From an uncultured Bacilli bacterium (GTDB lineage Bacteria > Bacillota_I > Bacilli_A > RF39 > UBA660): DNA of 45,573 bases. Of the stretch, positions 35,982 to 44,240 are shown piece by piece. The position numbers were made by a program, and so were the translations under genes. Within the stretch, counting starts at the first letter, position 1; each line of letters starts with the position of its first letter. Under the pieces are notes generated by a model that was not told where the DNA came from, searched no databases, and saw nothing but the letters and a program-made list of their open reading frames with translations. Location: the NCBI GenBank assembly GCA_934098745.1, contig CAKOPG010000012.1, positions 1 through 45,573 of the forward strand, given 5' to 3'.

Positions 35982-36099
35982 TGAACAAAAGCTAAATCTC
36001 ATTTAAAATTATTACTATTAATAAACAAATTAGTAAAATATTACAAAACACTGTTAATACAAATTAAATAAATACAAAACCCAAAATTAACTTAAAGTT

Positions 36100-36148
36100 A
36101 ACTTATAATATTATAGGACACTATTTCAAACTTATAATATTTTAGAAC
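36100..36148 (+). repeat. Direct repeats upstream of agrB, candidate AgrA sites
   Basis: AACTTATAATATTATAGGAC (36100-36119) and AACTTATAATATTTTAGAAC (36129-36148) match at 18 of 20 positions and are offset by 29 bases. A shorter pair, TTAACTTA, lies at 36087-36094 and 36098-36105. LytTR regulators such as AgrA bind imperfect direct repeats, so these are candidates. They also contain TATAAT and could be tandem -10 boxes. Confidence 0.5.
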
Positions 36149-36165
36149 TAAATTAAGTATCATTT

Positions 36166-36171
36166 TATAAT
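36166..36171 (+). promoter_or_regulatory. Candidate -10 box of agrBD
   Basis: This is a perfect TATAAT about 28 bases before the TTG start, with no recognisable -35 box 17 bases upstream. That fits an activator-dependent promoter. Confidence 0.45.
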
Positions 36172-36193
36172 ATACTGAACACGGTGAGCAGTA

Positions 36194-36796
36194 TTGAAGA
36201 AAAAAATATTAAATGCTCTCATGAAAAACATTCAAAAAAATAATTCAAAACTAAATGAAGAGCAATTAGAAATTATTAAATATGGTTTAGAAAGTATATA
36301 TTTATCTATCACTAAATTAACTGTAATATTAACATTAGCAATTATTCTAAATATATTCAAAGAAACCATCTATGTAATTATCTTTTATAATGTAATTCGT
36401 TTTTGTGCCTTTGGAATGCACGCCAATAATAGTATCAGTTGTTTAATTACCTCTACTATTCTCTTCATTGGTGGCGCATTAATAGGAATATATTTTAATT
36501 TTAGTCTAATTACTAAAATTATTGTATCAGCCATATGCTTAACATTAATTATAATATATGCTCCAGCTGATACCGTTAAACACCCATTATTAAAAGCATC
36601 AAAAAGAAAGAAATTAAAAATTAAAAGTAGTATCATAAGTCTTATTTTATCGTTATTTATAGTATATTTTCACGAAAATAATATCACAAACTTCATGCTA
36701 ATCGGTTACATAGAAGCTGCAATCATGATATTACCCGTTACTTATAAATTATATGGCCTACCATATAATAACTATAAGAATTACGGTAGTATATAA
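36194..36796 (+). CDS. agrB: AgrB-type peptide-processing membrane endopeptidase
   Basis: AgrB cleaves and cyclises the AgrD precursor in the membrane. The catalytic pair is present: H76 and C83 in FGMHANNSISC, the same seven-residue spacing as His77 and Cys84 of S. aureus AgrB. Several membrane helices follow, with the basic KASKRKKLKIKSS loop typical of the family. At 200 residues the length is normal. The TTG start is supported by GGTGAG five bases upstream; the next ATG (nine codons in) has no ribosome binding site. agrD follows 19 bases downstream. Confidence 0.9.
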   Translation: MKKKILNALMKNIQKNNSKLNEEQLEIIKYGLESIYLSITKLTVILTLAIILNIFKETIYVIIFYNVIRFCAFGMHANNSISCLITSTILFIGGALIGIYFNFSLITKIIVSAICLTLIIIYAPADTVKHPLLKASKRKKLKIKSSIISLILSLFIVYFHENNITNFMLIGYIEAAIMILPVTYKLYGLPYNNYKNYGSI

Positions 36797-36815
36797 AAAT
36801 ATAAAGGAGGATATA

Positions 36816-36938
36816 ATGGGATTATTATTCAATTTATTAGCTTCTCTTGGTACACTTGCAGCTTCTCTTGGTACTAGTACTTGTCCTATGCTTATAAGTG
36901 ACGAACCAGAAATGCCAAGAAGCTTATTAGAAAAGTAA
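36816..36938 (+). CDS. agrD: AgrD autoinducing peptide precursor
   Basis: This is a 40-residue peptide with an excellent ribosome binding site (AAAGGAGG, spacing six). Residues 1-19 (MGLLFNLLASL ...) form an amphipathic leader helix. Residues 20-28, TSTCPMLIS, hold the probable autoinducer with ring-forming C23. Residues 29-40, DEPEMPRSLLEK, are the acidic AgrB recognition tail, very like the DEVEVPKEL and DEPEVPEEL tails of staphylococcal AgrD. Cleavage before D29 would give a six-residue ring (C23-S28); cleavage after I27 would give the usual five. A longer frame to 36753 exists but its extra part lies inside agrB and has no ribosome binding site. Confidence 0.9.
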   Translation: MGLLFNLLASLGTLAASLGTSTCPMLISDEPEMPRSLLEK

Positions 36939-36950
36939 GCATCATCATAA

Positions 36951-37022
36951 AAAAATTTCTAGTTATTACTAGAAGTTTTTTTATATCTCAATATAAAAGA
37001 ATAACTTATAAAATTATTCTTT
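36951..37022. terminator. Convergent terminators between agrD and agrC
   Basis: TTTCTAGT and ACTAGAAG (36957-36974) pair with one wobble and end in T7 on the + strand, stopping agrBD. AAGAATAA and TTATTCTT (36998-37022) form a perfect stem over the agrC stop and end in a T-run on the minus strand. Confidence 0.7.
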
Positions 37023-38288
37023 TACTATTAATTTCTTAACATATAAATTATTTATTATTTCAGTAGTACTTTCAAACCTCTTATTACCACTCAAAATACT
37101 ATTGACAAGTAAAAGCCCATATCCATGTCCAACACCTTTCGTAGTTCTACCACGTTTCTTTATTTTTGAATTATAAGAATTAGATATAATAAAAATAACA
37201 TCTCTACCTTTAAGAAAAATTTCAATACCCATAACCTTATCATTTGAAGTTTCTGCTCCTTCAATAGCATTATCTAAATATACTCCTAAAATCTTTCCTA
37301 ACTGATTAAAAGTAACACTATCTAGTTTACTAAGAAAACTTTTATTTATCTCCTTCGAAATATTTACCTCAACCCTTATATTTTTCTCCTGAGCAGTTGC
37401 AACTTTAAAGTAAAATAAACCTTTTATACCATTTGATGGTAAATTAGAAAATTTTGCATACTCAATCTGTTTAACATTACGACGATCATTTAATACTTCA
37501 TCGATATACTTAATAATTTCTTCATTCTTATCTTTATCTATTATTTTTGATTTTATAGTAAGTAACTGATTTTTATTCTCATGTCTAAGAATTCTCTGAT
37601 TATCAATTTCAACCTCATATTTCTTAATAAATTCTAATAAATTATCATACTCTAGCGTTAATTTATTATTTTTATATTCCTGAACAAAATTACTTACCAA
37701 AATCATAGTTACCACAATTATATAAATAAAACCTAACAAATTATCTAAAGAAGTTGTTCCATACTTATAAGTTACATAATAAATAGCTGTAACACAAAAC
37801 AATGAAAAAACTGAAATAACAACAAGACGATATTTAATTTTAACGTTAATAAATTTTTTAATTATTTTCTTTAATACCAAAGTAACCAAGATAATCAACA
37901 ACATTGGAATGACTGTACCAAATAAACCTCCAGCAATCTTTTCATAAAAAACTTTTTCACCAAAGACAAAACAAATAGCTTTTACTGATACGATATCCCC
38001 AAAAATACCCAATGAATAAAAGATAAAGATTAAAATAATTGCTTTCCCTATATTAAGTTTAAAAACAAATACAAAAAGCAATGAAAATATAAGAAAAACC
38101 AAAGAGAACTTTAATAAAGGAATTTCTAAAATATAAGAATATTGCAAAGCTAGTGTAGAAATTAGTATACTCAAAATCAAGCCTAGTCTATTAATTTTAA
38201 TATTATTATCCGTAGAAATTTTAACAAATAAAATACTTGTTAAAATATTTAATAATGCTCCAGCAAAATTATTTATCCATTCCCACAT
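37014..38288 (-). CDS. agrC: AgrC-type sensor histidine kinase
   Basis: Six or seven N-terminal membrane helices (residues about 5-205) form the peptide receptor. The kinase part has the H-box RILRHENKNQLL with H236, the HPK10 type seen in AgrC. The N-box is QLGKILGVYLDNAIEGA and the G-box is GRTTKGVGHGYGLLLVNSIL. It should sense the AgrD-derived cyclic peptide and phosphorylate AgrA. At 424 residues it has normal length. Its ATG overlaps the end of agrA by 20 bases. The pair agrA-agrC runs toward agrBD, unlike the usual agrBDCA order. Confidence 0.9.
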   Translation of the reverse strand: MWEWINNFAGALLNILTSILFVKISTDNNIKINRLGLILSILISTLALQYSYILEIPLLKFSLVFLIFSLLFVFVFKLNIGKAIILIFIFYSLGIFGDIVSVKAICFVFGEKVFYEKIAGGLFGTVIPMLLIILVTLVLKKIIKKFINVKIKYRLVVISVFSLFCVTAIYYVTYKYGTTSLDNLLGFIYIIVVTMILVSNFVQEYKNNKLTLEYDNLLEFIKKYEVEIDNQRILRHENKNQLLTIKSKIIDKDKNEEIIKYIDEVLNDRRNVKQIEYAKFSNLPSNGIKGLFYFKVATAQEKNIRVEVNISKEINKSFLSKLDSVTFNQLGKILGVYLDNAIEGAETSNDKVMGIEIFLKGRDVIFIISNSYNSKIKKRGRTTKGVGHGYGLLLVNSILSGNKRFESTTEIINNLYVKKLIVKE

Positions 38289-38991
38289 ACTGCTTAATTT
38301 CCTTTTTCCTTTTTTCCGCTAATAAATTAGTACTATCACCATTTTTAAAAGTAATTGTACTAGTACTAAAGTCAATTTTCTTAACATTACTTAAATTAAC
38401 TACACAAGATTGATGAGTTTTATAAAAATCACTACCTAAATTTGCTTCTAACCAATTAATAGATTTTACAATATGAAATTTATTATTAATCGTATGAATA
38501 ATACATCTTTTAATTATTGGTTCCTTCTCTATATAACAAATATGGTTATATGGAATTCTATAGACATTATGATTATAACTAAAAACAAATGTCTTCTGTT
38601 TATAAATAATCTTTAAAGCAGCCTGAATATCTTCCTTAAGTCTTGCTTCATAACCATTATACTTACATATAAAATCTAATACCATTAATCTAGTATAAAA
38701 AACATCATTATGATATTTGTCATATGCTGTAGCTATAATTATTATGCTATCCCAATCTTCCTCTCTTATTTTAGATGCTACTTCTAAACCAGACATTCCA
38801 TCCATCTCCACATCTAAAATATAAATCTTATTAATATTATCATTATGAATAAAATCATCTAATTCTTTTGAATAATGATCAAACTTATGAATACGATAAT
38901 CAATATCACTACTAGCCATTGCTTTATTAATTGCTTCAATGTTCTTTTTCATAAAGCTCTCAGTATTCTCATAGATAATAATATTTAACAT
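38269..38991 (-). CDS. agrA: AgrA-type LytTR response regulator
   Basis: A receiver domain with phospho-acceptor D60 in IYILDVEMDGMSGLE is followed by a LytTR DNA-binding domain (residues about 140-240, including YKTHQSCVVNLSNVKKID). The ATG at 38991 is chosen because GGAGGTG precedes it. It should bind direct repeats upstream of agrB and other targets. A TATAAT at 39012-39017 on the minus strand is the likely -10 box, with no good -35. Confidence 0.9.
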   Translation of the reverse strand: MLNIIIYENTESFMKKNIEAINKAMASSDIDYRIHKFDHYSKELDDFIHNDNINKIYILDVEMDGMSGLEVASKIREEDWDSIIIIATAYDKYHNDVFYTRLMVLDFICKYNGYEARLKEDIQAALKIIYKQKTFVFSYNHNVYRIPYNHICYIEKEPIIKRCIIHTINNKFHIVKSINWLEANLGSDFYKTHQSCVVNLSNVKKIDFSTSTITFKNGDSTNLLAEKRKKEIKQYVGMDK

Positions 38992-39072
38992 GCTGTACAC
39001 CTCCAAGAAACATTATAACTCTATAATTTGAAATTTTCTTAATTTGGTAAAAAGTTTACCAAGATAGCAAAG

Positions 39073-39118
39073 AAAAAAAGGCTTTTTGATTACTTACTTA
39101 CCAATTCCAAAGCCTTTT
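39073..39118 (-). terminator. Terminator of the S41 protease gene
   Basis: AAAAGGCTTT and AAAGCCTTTT form a perfect ten-base stem with a long loop that includes the stop codon. T7 follows on the minus strand. Confidence 0.65.
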
Positions 39119-40433
39119 GTAGTTGATTATCGTCTTCATCTTTATACGTCTTGTAATATTCATTATCAAGAACCACTTCATCTGTAGGATCTATCCCTAC
39201 CTCATCAATCCAATTTCCATTAGGAGTTAACCAATTTTCTACCGTATACTTTATCATACTGCCATCAGCTAATTTTTTAACTTGTTGAACAGTTCCCTTA
39301 CCATAAGTTTTTGTACCTACGACAAATCCACCATAACTTTCCTTAATAACTCCTGCTAGTATCTCTGAAGCTGAAGCACTACCAGAATTAGTCAAAATAG
39401 CTATTGGATAACTTCTTTTCTCACTCGTTTTATCCTTATATATCTTTTTCTTATCATCTTTTTGTATCTGATAAATATTCTTCCCCTTAGGTAAAAGCTT
39501 ACTTGCTATATCAGTAACAGCAGTCAAATAACCACCATTATTATCCCTCACATCTATTACAAGAGCATCAATTCCATCTTTTTCAAGTTCCTTAAGTTTT
39601 TTATCAAATTGATTAGCAGACACAGATGAAAATATTGAAATATCTATATAGCCAATCTTCTTATCATCCTTACTTATTATCTTACCAGTAATTGCTGGAA
39701 CCTCTACCTTACCTCTTTCCAAAGTAATCTTCTCTTCCTTACCATCTCTTAAAATAACCATTTCTATCTTACCATTAGCCTCTGTCTTAATATACTCCGA
39801 TAGTTTCGTAGAACCAAGTTCAAATGCATTCTTACCATCAACCTCTTTAATTATATCTCCGTCCTTAATTCCTGCTTTCTTTGAAGGACTATCATCATAT
39901 ACTGAAATAACTACAATATTGTCCTCAGTCTGTGAAATAACGCAACCAATTCCCTCATATATTCCACTTACTAATTGATTAAATGAATCTGTCTTCTCCG
40001 TATCTGCATAATTGGTATAAACATCTCCAACACTAGAAACCATACCATTTATAGCTTCATCTATTAATTCATCTTTATCTACTTCACCATAGTAATTTTC
40101 CACCAACACATCATATACTGAATAAAATTTACTTAACTCTTTAGATAACTTAAATAAATTCTTATTACCCACTATAATAGCAAAAACCGAATAACAAGCA
40201 AAAAAACCTACGACCAAAGAAATAAGTGTCATTGCAAATAACTGTGAAAAAGAATACTTATCTCTCTTTAAATCAAAAATAAAGAAAATATTTTTAACGA
40301 CTTTACCAAATTTTGTTTTTTCAAATTGTTCCCATTTCTTTTTTCTAATACTTTCTCTTTCTAATTTAATTTTCTTTTTTTCTTCCCTAATTATCCTTTT
40401 AGATTCTAATATTTTCTTATTCTTTATGCTCAT
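39090..40433 (-). CDS. S41 carboxy-terminal processing protease (CtpA-like)
   Basis: A basic cytosolic start and one membrane helix (residues about 65-90) anchor the protein. A PDZ domain follows (IGCVISQTEDNIVVISVYDDSPSKKAGIKDGDII). The catalytic Ser/Lys dyad is in NSGSASASEILAG and KTYGKGTVQQ. C-terminal processing proteases trim or degrade envelope proteins; in Bacillus, CtpB cleaves SpoIVFA during sporulation, so a role here is possible given the germination genes next to it. The start has GGTGATGTT before ATG. At 447 residues it is typical. Confidence 0.9.
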   Translation of the reverse strand: MSIKNKKILESKRIIREEKKKIKLERESIRKKKWEQFEKTKFGKVVKNIFFIFDLKRDKYSFSQLFAMTLISLVVGFFACYSVFAIIVGNKNLFKLSKELSKFYSVYDVLVENYYGEVDKDELIDEAINGMVSSVGDVYTNYADTEKTDSFNQLVSGIYEGIGCVISQTEDNIVVISVYDDSPSKKAGIKDGDIIKEVDGKNAFELGSTKLSEYIKTEANGKIEMVILRDGKEEKITLERGKVEVPAITGKIISKDDKKIGYIDISIFSSVSANQFDKKLKELEKDGIDALVIDVRDNNGGYLTAVTDIASKLLPKGKNIYQIQKDDKKKIYKDKTSEKRSYPIAILTNSGSASASEILAGVIKESYGGFVVGTKTYGKGTVQQVKKLADGSMIKYTVENWLTPNGNWIDEVGIDPTDEVVLDNEYYKTYKDEDDNQLQKALELVSK

Positions 40434-40538
40434 AACATCACCATTTTAAGTCTAACACACAAAAAATAATTAAACAATAAAATTTAATTATTTTACATAA
40501 TTTAACTAATTAAAAACATAATAAAAATGGTGAGTTTT

Positions 40539-41954
40539 ATGATTGATATTATAAATAAATTAAAAAAAGATACTAATAATCAAGAATCAATAATATATAG
40601 AAAGAAAAAAATTCTCTATAAAACAATATACATTATCTTTAACGAAACCCTTACTTCTTCTAGTAGTATTAGTGATTTTATTATACGTAGTTTAAACAAA
40701 ATTAAATACCCTTTTTATAACAGTATTCTAAATAATATTAGTAATTTTAAATATAAAGAAATAAACACCTATAAAGAACTTACATACTATCTAAATAGTG
40801 GTTTTACTATAATATTATTTAACAAAAAGAAATTTATTGCCCTAGAAACAAAAAAAGATCTTACACGTGGTATAACGACACCTACTACCGAAAATACCCC
40901 AAGAGGAGCCCTAGATTCATTTACCGAAAGCATAGAAAATAATATTGGATTAATAAAAAGAAGAATTAAAAGTAATGATTTGTGGATTAAAAATTATAAA
41001 TTAGGCAAATACACCGAAACTCCTGTATCCGTATTATATATAAATTCTATTGTCAAACCCGAATTAATAGAAAAAATAGATAATCTTTTAAACAAAGTAA
41101 ATATTGATGGAATATATGCCTCTGGCACCCTAAGAAACCTAATAGAAAAAGAAAACAAAAATCCCTTTCCAAACACCATAAGTGCCGAAAAACCATATAC
41201 CGTCGTTAAATATCTTCTTCATGGAAATGCCATTATTTTAGTAGATAATGACCCCTTTGCTCTTATCTTACCAACTACTCTAAATGATAATTTTATTTCC
41301 GAAGAAGATGATTATAACAAAAGCATAAACGTCTCTATTACTCGCATAATAAGATACCTAACCTTTATAATAACTATTATAACTCCAAGTTTCTATCTAG
41401 CATTAACCACATATAACCAAGAAATAATTCCTACAGAATTATTAATAAGTATCGCTGCCCAAAGAGAAGACGTTCCCTTCTCAGCCTTCTTTGAATGTAT
41501 CCTAATGATTCTCTCCTTTGAAATATTAAGAGAAAGCGATCTCAAATTACCAAGCTTTGCCAGTTCTGCCATCTCCATAGTAGGAGCCTTAATATTAGGA
41601 GAAGCTGCCGTAAATGCCGGAATTGTATCCCCTATTATGATTATTGTCGTAGCTATAACCTCCATATCATCCTTAATATTTGTAGAACCAGAATTCATTA
41701 ATGCCCTAAGAATATATCGCCTATTATTTATGTTAGGAGCATCCATTTTAGGAATATATGGTATTCTTTTAGCATTCATCTTCTTCGTCATTAAATTATC
41801 CTCATTTAATTACCTTGGCATGCCTTATCTAAGTCCATTTGCTCCCCCTAATAAAGAAAGATTAAAAGATAGTATTATAAAATTCCCTAATAAAGATATA
41901 ACTTATCGTAATCCATTTCTATCGAATAACAGCATCAAAAATAAAACTACTTAA
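40539..41954 (+). CDS. gerA: Spore germination protein GerA family (A subunit)
   Basis: This 471-residue protein has a hydrophilic N-terminal domain (residues about 1-240) with the family segments TPRGALDSFTESIENNIGLIKRRI and VPSVLYI-like TPVSVLYI. Four or five membrane helices follow (residues about 265-425), with QREDVPFSAFFECILM. The tail LGMPYLSPFAPPNKERLKDS is diagnostic. It is a subunit of the inner-membrane germinant receptor that triggers spore germination. The ATG at 40539 is chosen because GGTGAGTTTT precedes it. It heads gerA-gerC-gerB. Confidence 0.92.
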   Translation: MIDIINKLKKDTNNQESIIYRKKKILYKTIYIIFNETLTSSSSISDFIIRSLNKIKYPFYNSILNNISNFKYKEINTYKELTYYLNSGFTIILFNKKKFIALETKKDLTRGITTPTTENTPRGALDSFTESIENNIGLIKRRIKSNDLWIKNYKLGKYTETPVSVLYINSIVKPELIEKIDNLLNKVNIDGIYASGTLRNLIEKENKNPFPNTISAEKPYTVVKYLLHGNAIILVDNDPFALILPTTLNDNFISEEDDYNKSINVSITRIIRYLTFIITIITPSFYLALTTYNQEIIPTELLISIAAQREDVPFSAFFECILMILSFEILRESDLKLPSFASSAISIVGALILGEAAVNAGIVSPIMIIVVAITSISSLIFVEPEFINALRIYRLLFMLGASILGIYGILLAFIFFVIKLSSFNYLGMPYLSPFAPPNKERLKDSIIKFPNKDITYRNPFLSNNSIKNKTT

Positions 41955-41964
41955 GGAGGTTCAT

Positions 41965-43143
41965 ATGAAAAAAATATATATAATAATTTTAATATTTATA
42001 TGTCTAAATCTTACCGGATGTTATGATTATAAAGAACTAAATACCCTAGCCATTTTTACCGCTACCGAAATAAATATTAAAGATGATGAATACATTGTTA
42101 CCGCCCAAGTAATAAACCCGCAAGCTCCAGACAAAGCAACCAATCCTCAAGCTCCCTTTATAATTTACAGTGGTACAGGTAAAACCCTTCAAGAAGCATA
42201 TCGTAATATTACTCTAGAATCATCTCGCTTTCTCTACTCCAATCATTTACAACTACTAATAATCAATGAAAAAATGGCCCAAAAAGACATTAGCCAAATA
42301 ATTGACCTTTTCTTAAGAAATCCCGCAATCAGAAGTGAATTTTATATAATGATTGGCCAAAATGATGATATATTAGACATAATTACCCCCATTGACGACG
42401 TTTCATCTATCAGTATAAAAGAAAGTATTGAAATAAATAGCAAATTCCAAGGAGTAACCAACAAAATAACCTTTAACGAATTTACCAGTAATTTACTAAA
42501 CCCCAACCTAGAAGTAACCATTCCATCCATTAAATTACTAAATGATTCTAAAGAAGGAGAAGAAACCGAAAATACCAAAAAAACCAAAATAGAAAGTATT
42601 TATGAATTAGCAGGACTTGCCGTTTTCAAAAAAAATAAATTAACAGGATACCTAACCAACGAAGAAAGTCTTAGCTATAATATCATAAATAATAATATTG
42701 ATAATACCATCTTAAATTGTGCATGTGAAGATGACCCTAAAAAATATCTAACTATTGAAGTTATAAAAAATGAAAGTAATATTACCTTTGACAAAAAAAA
42801 TAAAAGTTTTTCCATCTCCATAAACATATCTGGTAATCTAAACGAATCACACTGCAATTTATCAGTCAAAAATGATAAAGATATCAAAAAAATTAATAAA
42901 ATGTATGAAAAATATATCACTGAAAGACTAACAACAGATATAAACAATATCAAAAATAAATATAATAGTGATATCTTTGGTTTCCTAGATATAATCTACA
43001 AAAATGATTATTCTTACTATCAAAAAATAAAAAATACCTGGGAAGATGAAACATTTAAAAATACCAAAATATCCATAAATACCAAAGTAAATATTGCTGA
43101 AAAAGGAAATTCCTTGGAGGTTACCAATGAAAAAAATAAGTAA
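41965..43143 (+). CDS. gerC: Spore germination lipoprotein Ger(x)C family (C subunit)
   Basis: The N-terminal signal peptide ends in the lipobox LTGC, with Cys19 as the lipidation site. The mature start YDYKELNTLAIFTATEI is typical of GerAC-type proteins (WDxxELxxLAIV). The VTAQVINPQAP segment and a C-terminal domain with KMYEKYITERLTTDI fit the family. At 392 residues it is normal. The ribosome binding site AAGGAGG lies ten bases after gerA. It is the membrane-tethered outer subunit of the receptor. Confidence 0.9.
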   Translation: MKKIYIIILIFICLNLTGCYDYKELNTLAIFTATEINIKDDEYIVTAQVINPQAPDKATNPQAPFIIYSGTGKTLQEAYRNITLESSRFLYSNHLQLLIINEKMAQKDISQIIDLFLRNPAIRSEFYIMIGQNDDILDIITPIDDVSSISIKESIEINSKFQGVTNKITFNEFTSNLLNPNLEVTIPSIKLLNDSKEGEETENTKKTKIESIYELAGLAVFKKNKLTGYLTNEESLSYNIINNNIDNTILNCACEDDPKKYLTIEVIKNESNITFDKKNKSFSISINISGNLNESHCNLSVKNDKDIKKINKMYEKYITERLTTDINNIKNKYNSDIFGFLDIIYKNDYSYYQKIKNTWEDETFKNTKISINTKVNIAEKGNSLEVTNEKNK

Positions 43144-44224
43144 CACAGAAATAGCTTCTCTAATATCCATCCAAACAATTACCCTATATACAGGTATAAA
43201 TATCAACCTAATAAAAAATGCCACTGGCATAAACATATGGATATCTATCTTATTAGCAGACCTAATTGGCCTTATCCCCATCTGTTTATATCTCTATATT
43301 GCAAAATATAAACCAAATCTAAAAATAAATGAAAAGATAAATGACCTCTATAAAAATAGTGGCCGTCTCTTAAACCTCATATTAAATATAATCATATTAA
43401 TATTAGGAATAACCATTCTCTATAATATTACCAATTTTATAATCTCTCAATTACTCTATAGAACTCCCCAAATAATGATCATCATATTTTTAATACTTGT
43501 AGCCATATACAATGCTAACGAAGGTATTGAAACCATATCAAGAGTAAGCTTAATAATGTTATCCTTTAATTTAATATTATTTCTAATAAGCTTTATTTCC
43601 CTATCATCACACATAAATTTAGATAACTTTCTTCCTATATTAAAAGATAATCCTAATAAAATTATCTTATCATCCCTAAAACTAACTAGCATTAACTTTC
43701 TTCCAATACTAATTACCCTTGTCATACCTAAAGATAATGCTCGTAATAAAGAACACTATAACAAATCAATAATTAAAGGTTATATCCTAGGAATAATAAT
43801 TTCTTTTTTAGTAGTCATAACTACATATGGTGTCCTTGGACCATATCTAGTAAACATATTTGAATATCCCGAATATATAGTCTTAAAAAAAGTAACTCTT
43901 CTAGGATTCTTAGAAAGAATTGAAAACATCGTATCCAATCAATGGATAATAGGAAATTATGTTTATCTAACACTAATTATCTACTACTTAGGAGAATCTT
44001 GTCTTCTAAGTAAAAAAGTAAATACCAAGTATCTAAATATATTATATGGAACAATATTAATTTTAGCATCAACATTAATATTTAAAAATAATACCATATT
44101 TCACTCCTATGTAAAAAATATTCTCCCTTATTTTACATCATTATTAATAATAATTTACATACTTCTAACAATTAAAATATTTCTTACTAACAAAAAGAAT
44201 AAAACAACACAAAGTATGATATAA
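43127..44224 (+). CDS. gerB: Spore germination permease GerB family (B subunit)
   Basis: Ten hydrophobic helices in 365 residues give the APC-superfamily fold of GerAB-type subunits. The start ISNTEIASLISIQTITLYTG and the central NANEGIETISR-like YNANEGIETISRVS helix fit the family. The B subunit binds the germinant. The ATG at 43127 is chosen because GGAGG lies before it; it overlaps the gerC end by 17 bases. It is last in the cluster, so the order is A-C-B instead of the common A-B-C. Confidence 0.88.
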   Translation: MKKISNTEIASLISIQTITLYTGININLIKNATGINIWISILLADLIGLIPICLYLYIAKYKPNLKINEKINDLYKNSGRLLNLILNIIILILGITILYNITNFIISQLLYRTPQIMIIIFLILVAIYNANEGIETISRVSLIMLSFNLILFLISFISLSSHINLDNFLPILKDNPNKIILSSLKLTSINFLPILITLVIPKDNARNKEHYNKSIIKGYILGIIISFLVVITTYGVLGPYLVNIFEYPEYIVLKKVTLLGFLERIENIVSNQWIIGNYVYLTLIIYYLGESCLLSKKVNTKYLNILYGTILILASTLIFKNNTIFHSYVKNILPYFTSLLIIIYILLTIKIFLTNKKNKTTQSMI

Positions 44225-44240
44225 TAAGCTTGGTGATATT

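Noticed and set aside
35935..36193. An asparagine T-box leader upstream of asnB
   Set aside because: No T-box consensus, antiterminator or terminator hairpin is seen, and a normal promoter sits directly before the gene.
36753..36938. A 61-codon frame starting inside agrB as the peptide precursor
   Set aside because: The AAAGGAGG ribosome binding site stands before the ATG at 36816, and the extra upstream residues come from overlapping the agrB end. The 40-residue form matches AgrD size.
40994..43725. Minus-strand frames inside the ger cluster
   Set aside because: They overlap clear GerA, GerC and GerB coding sequence and show no family features of their own.
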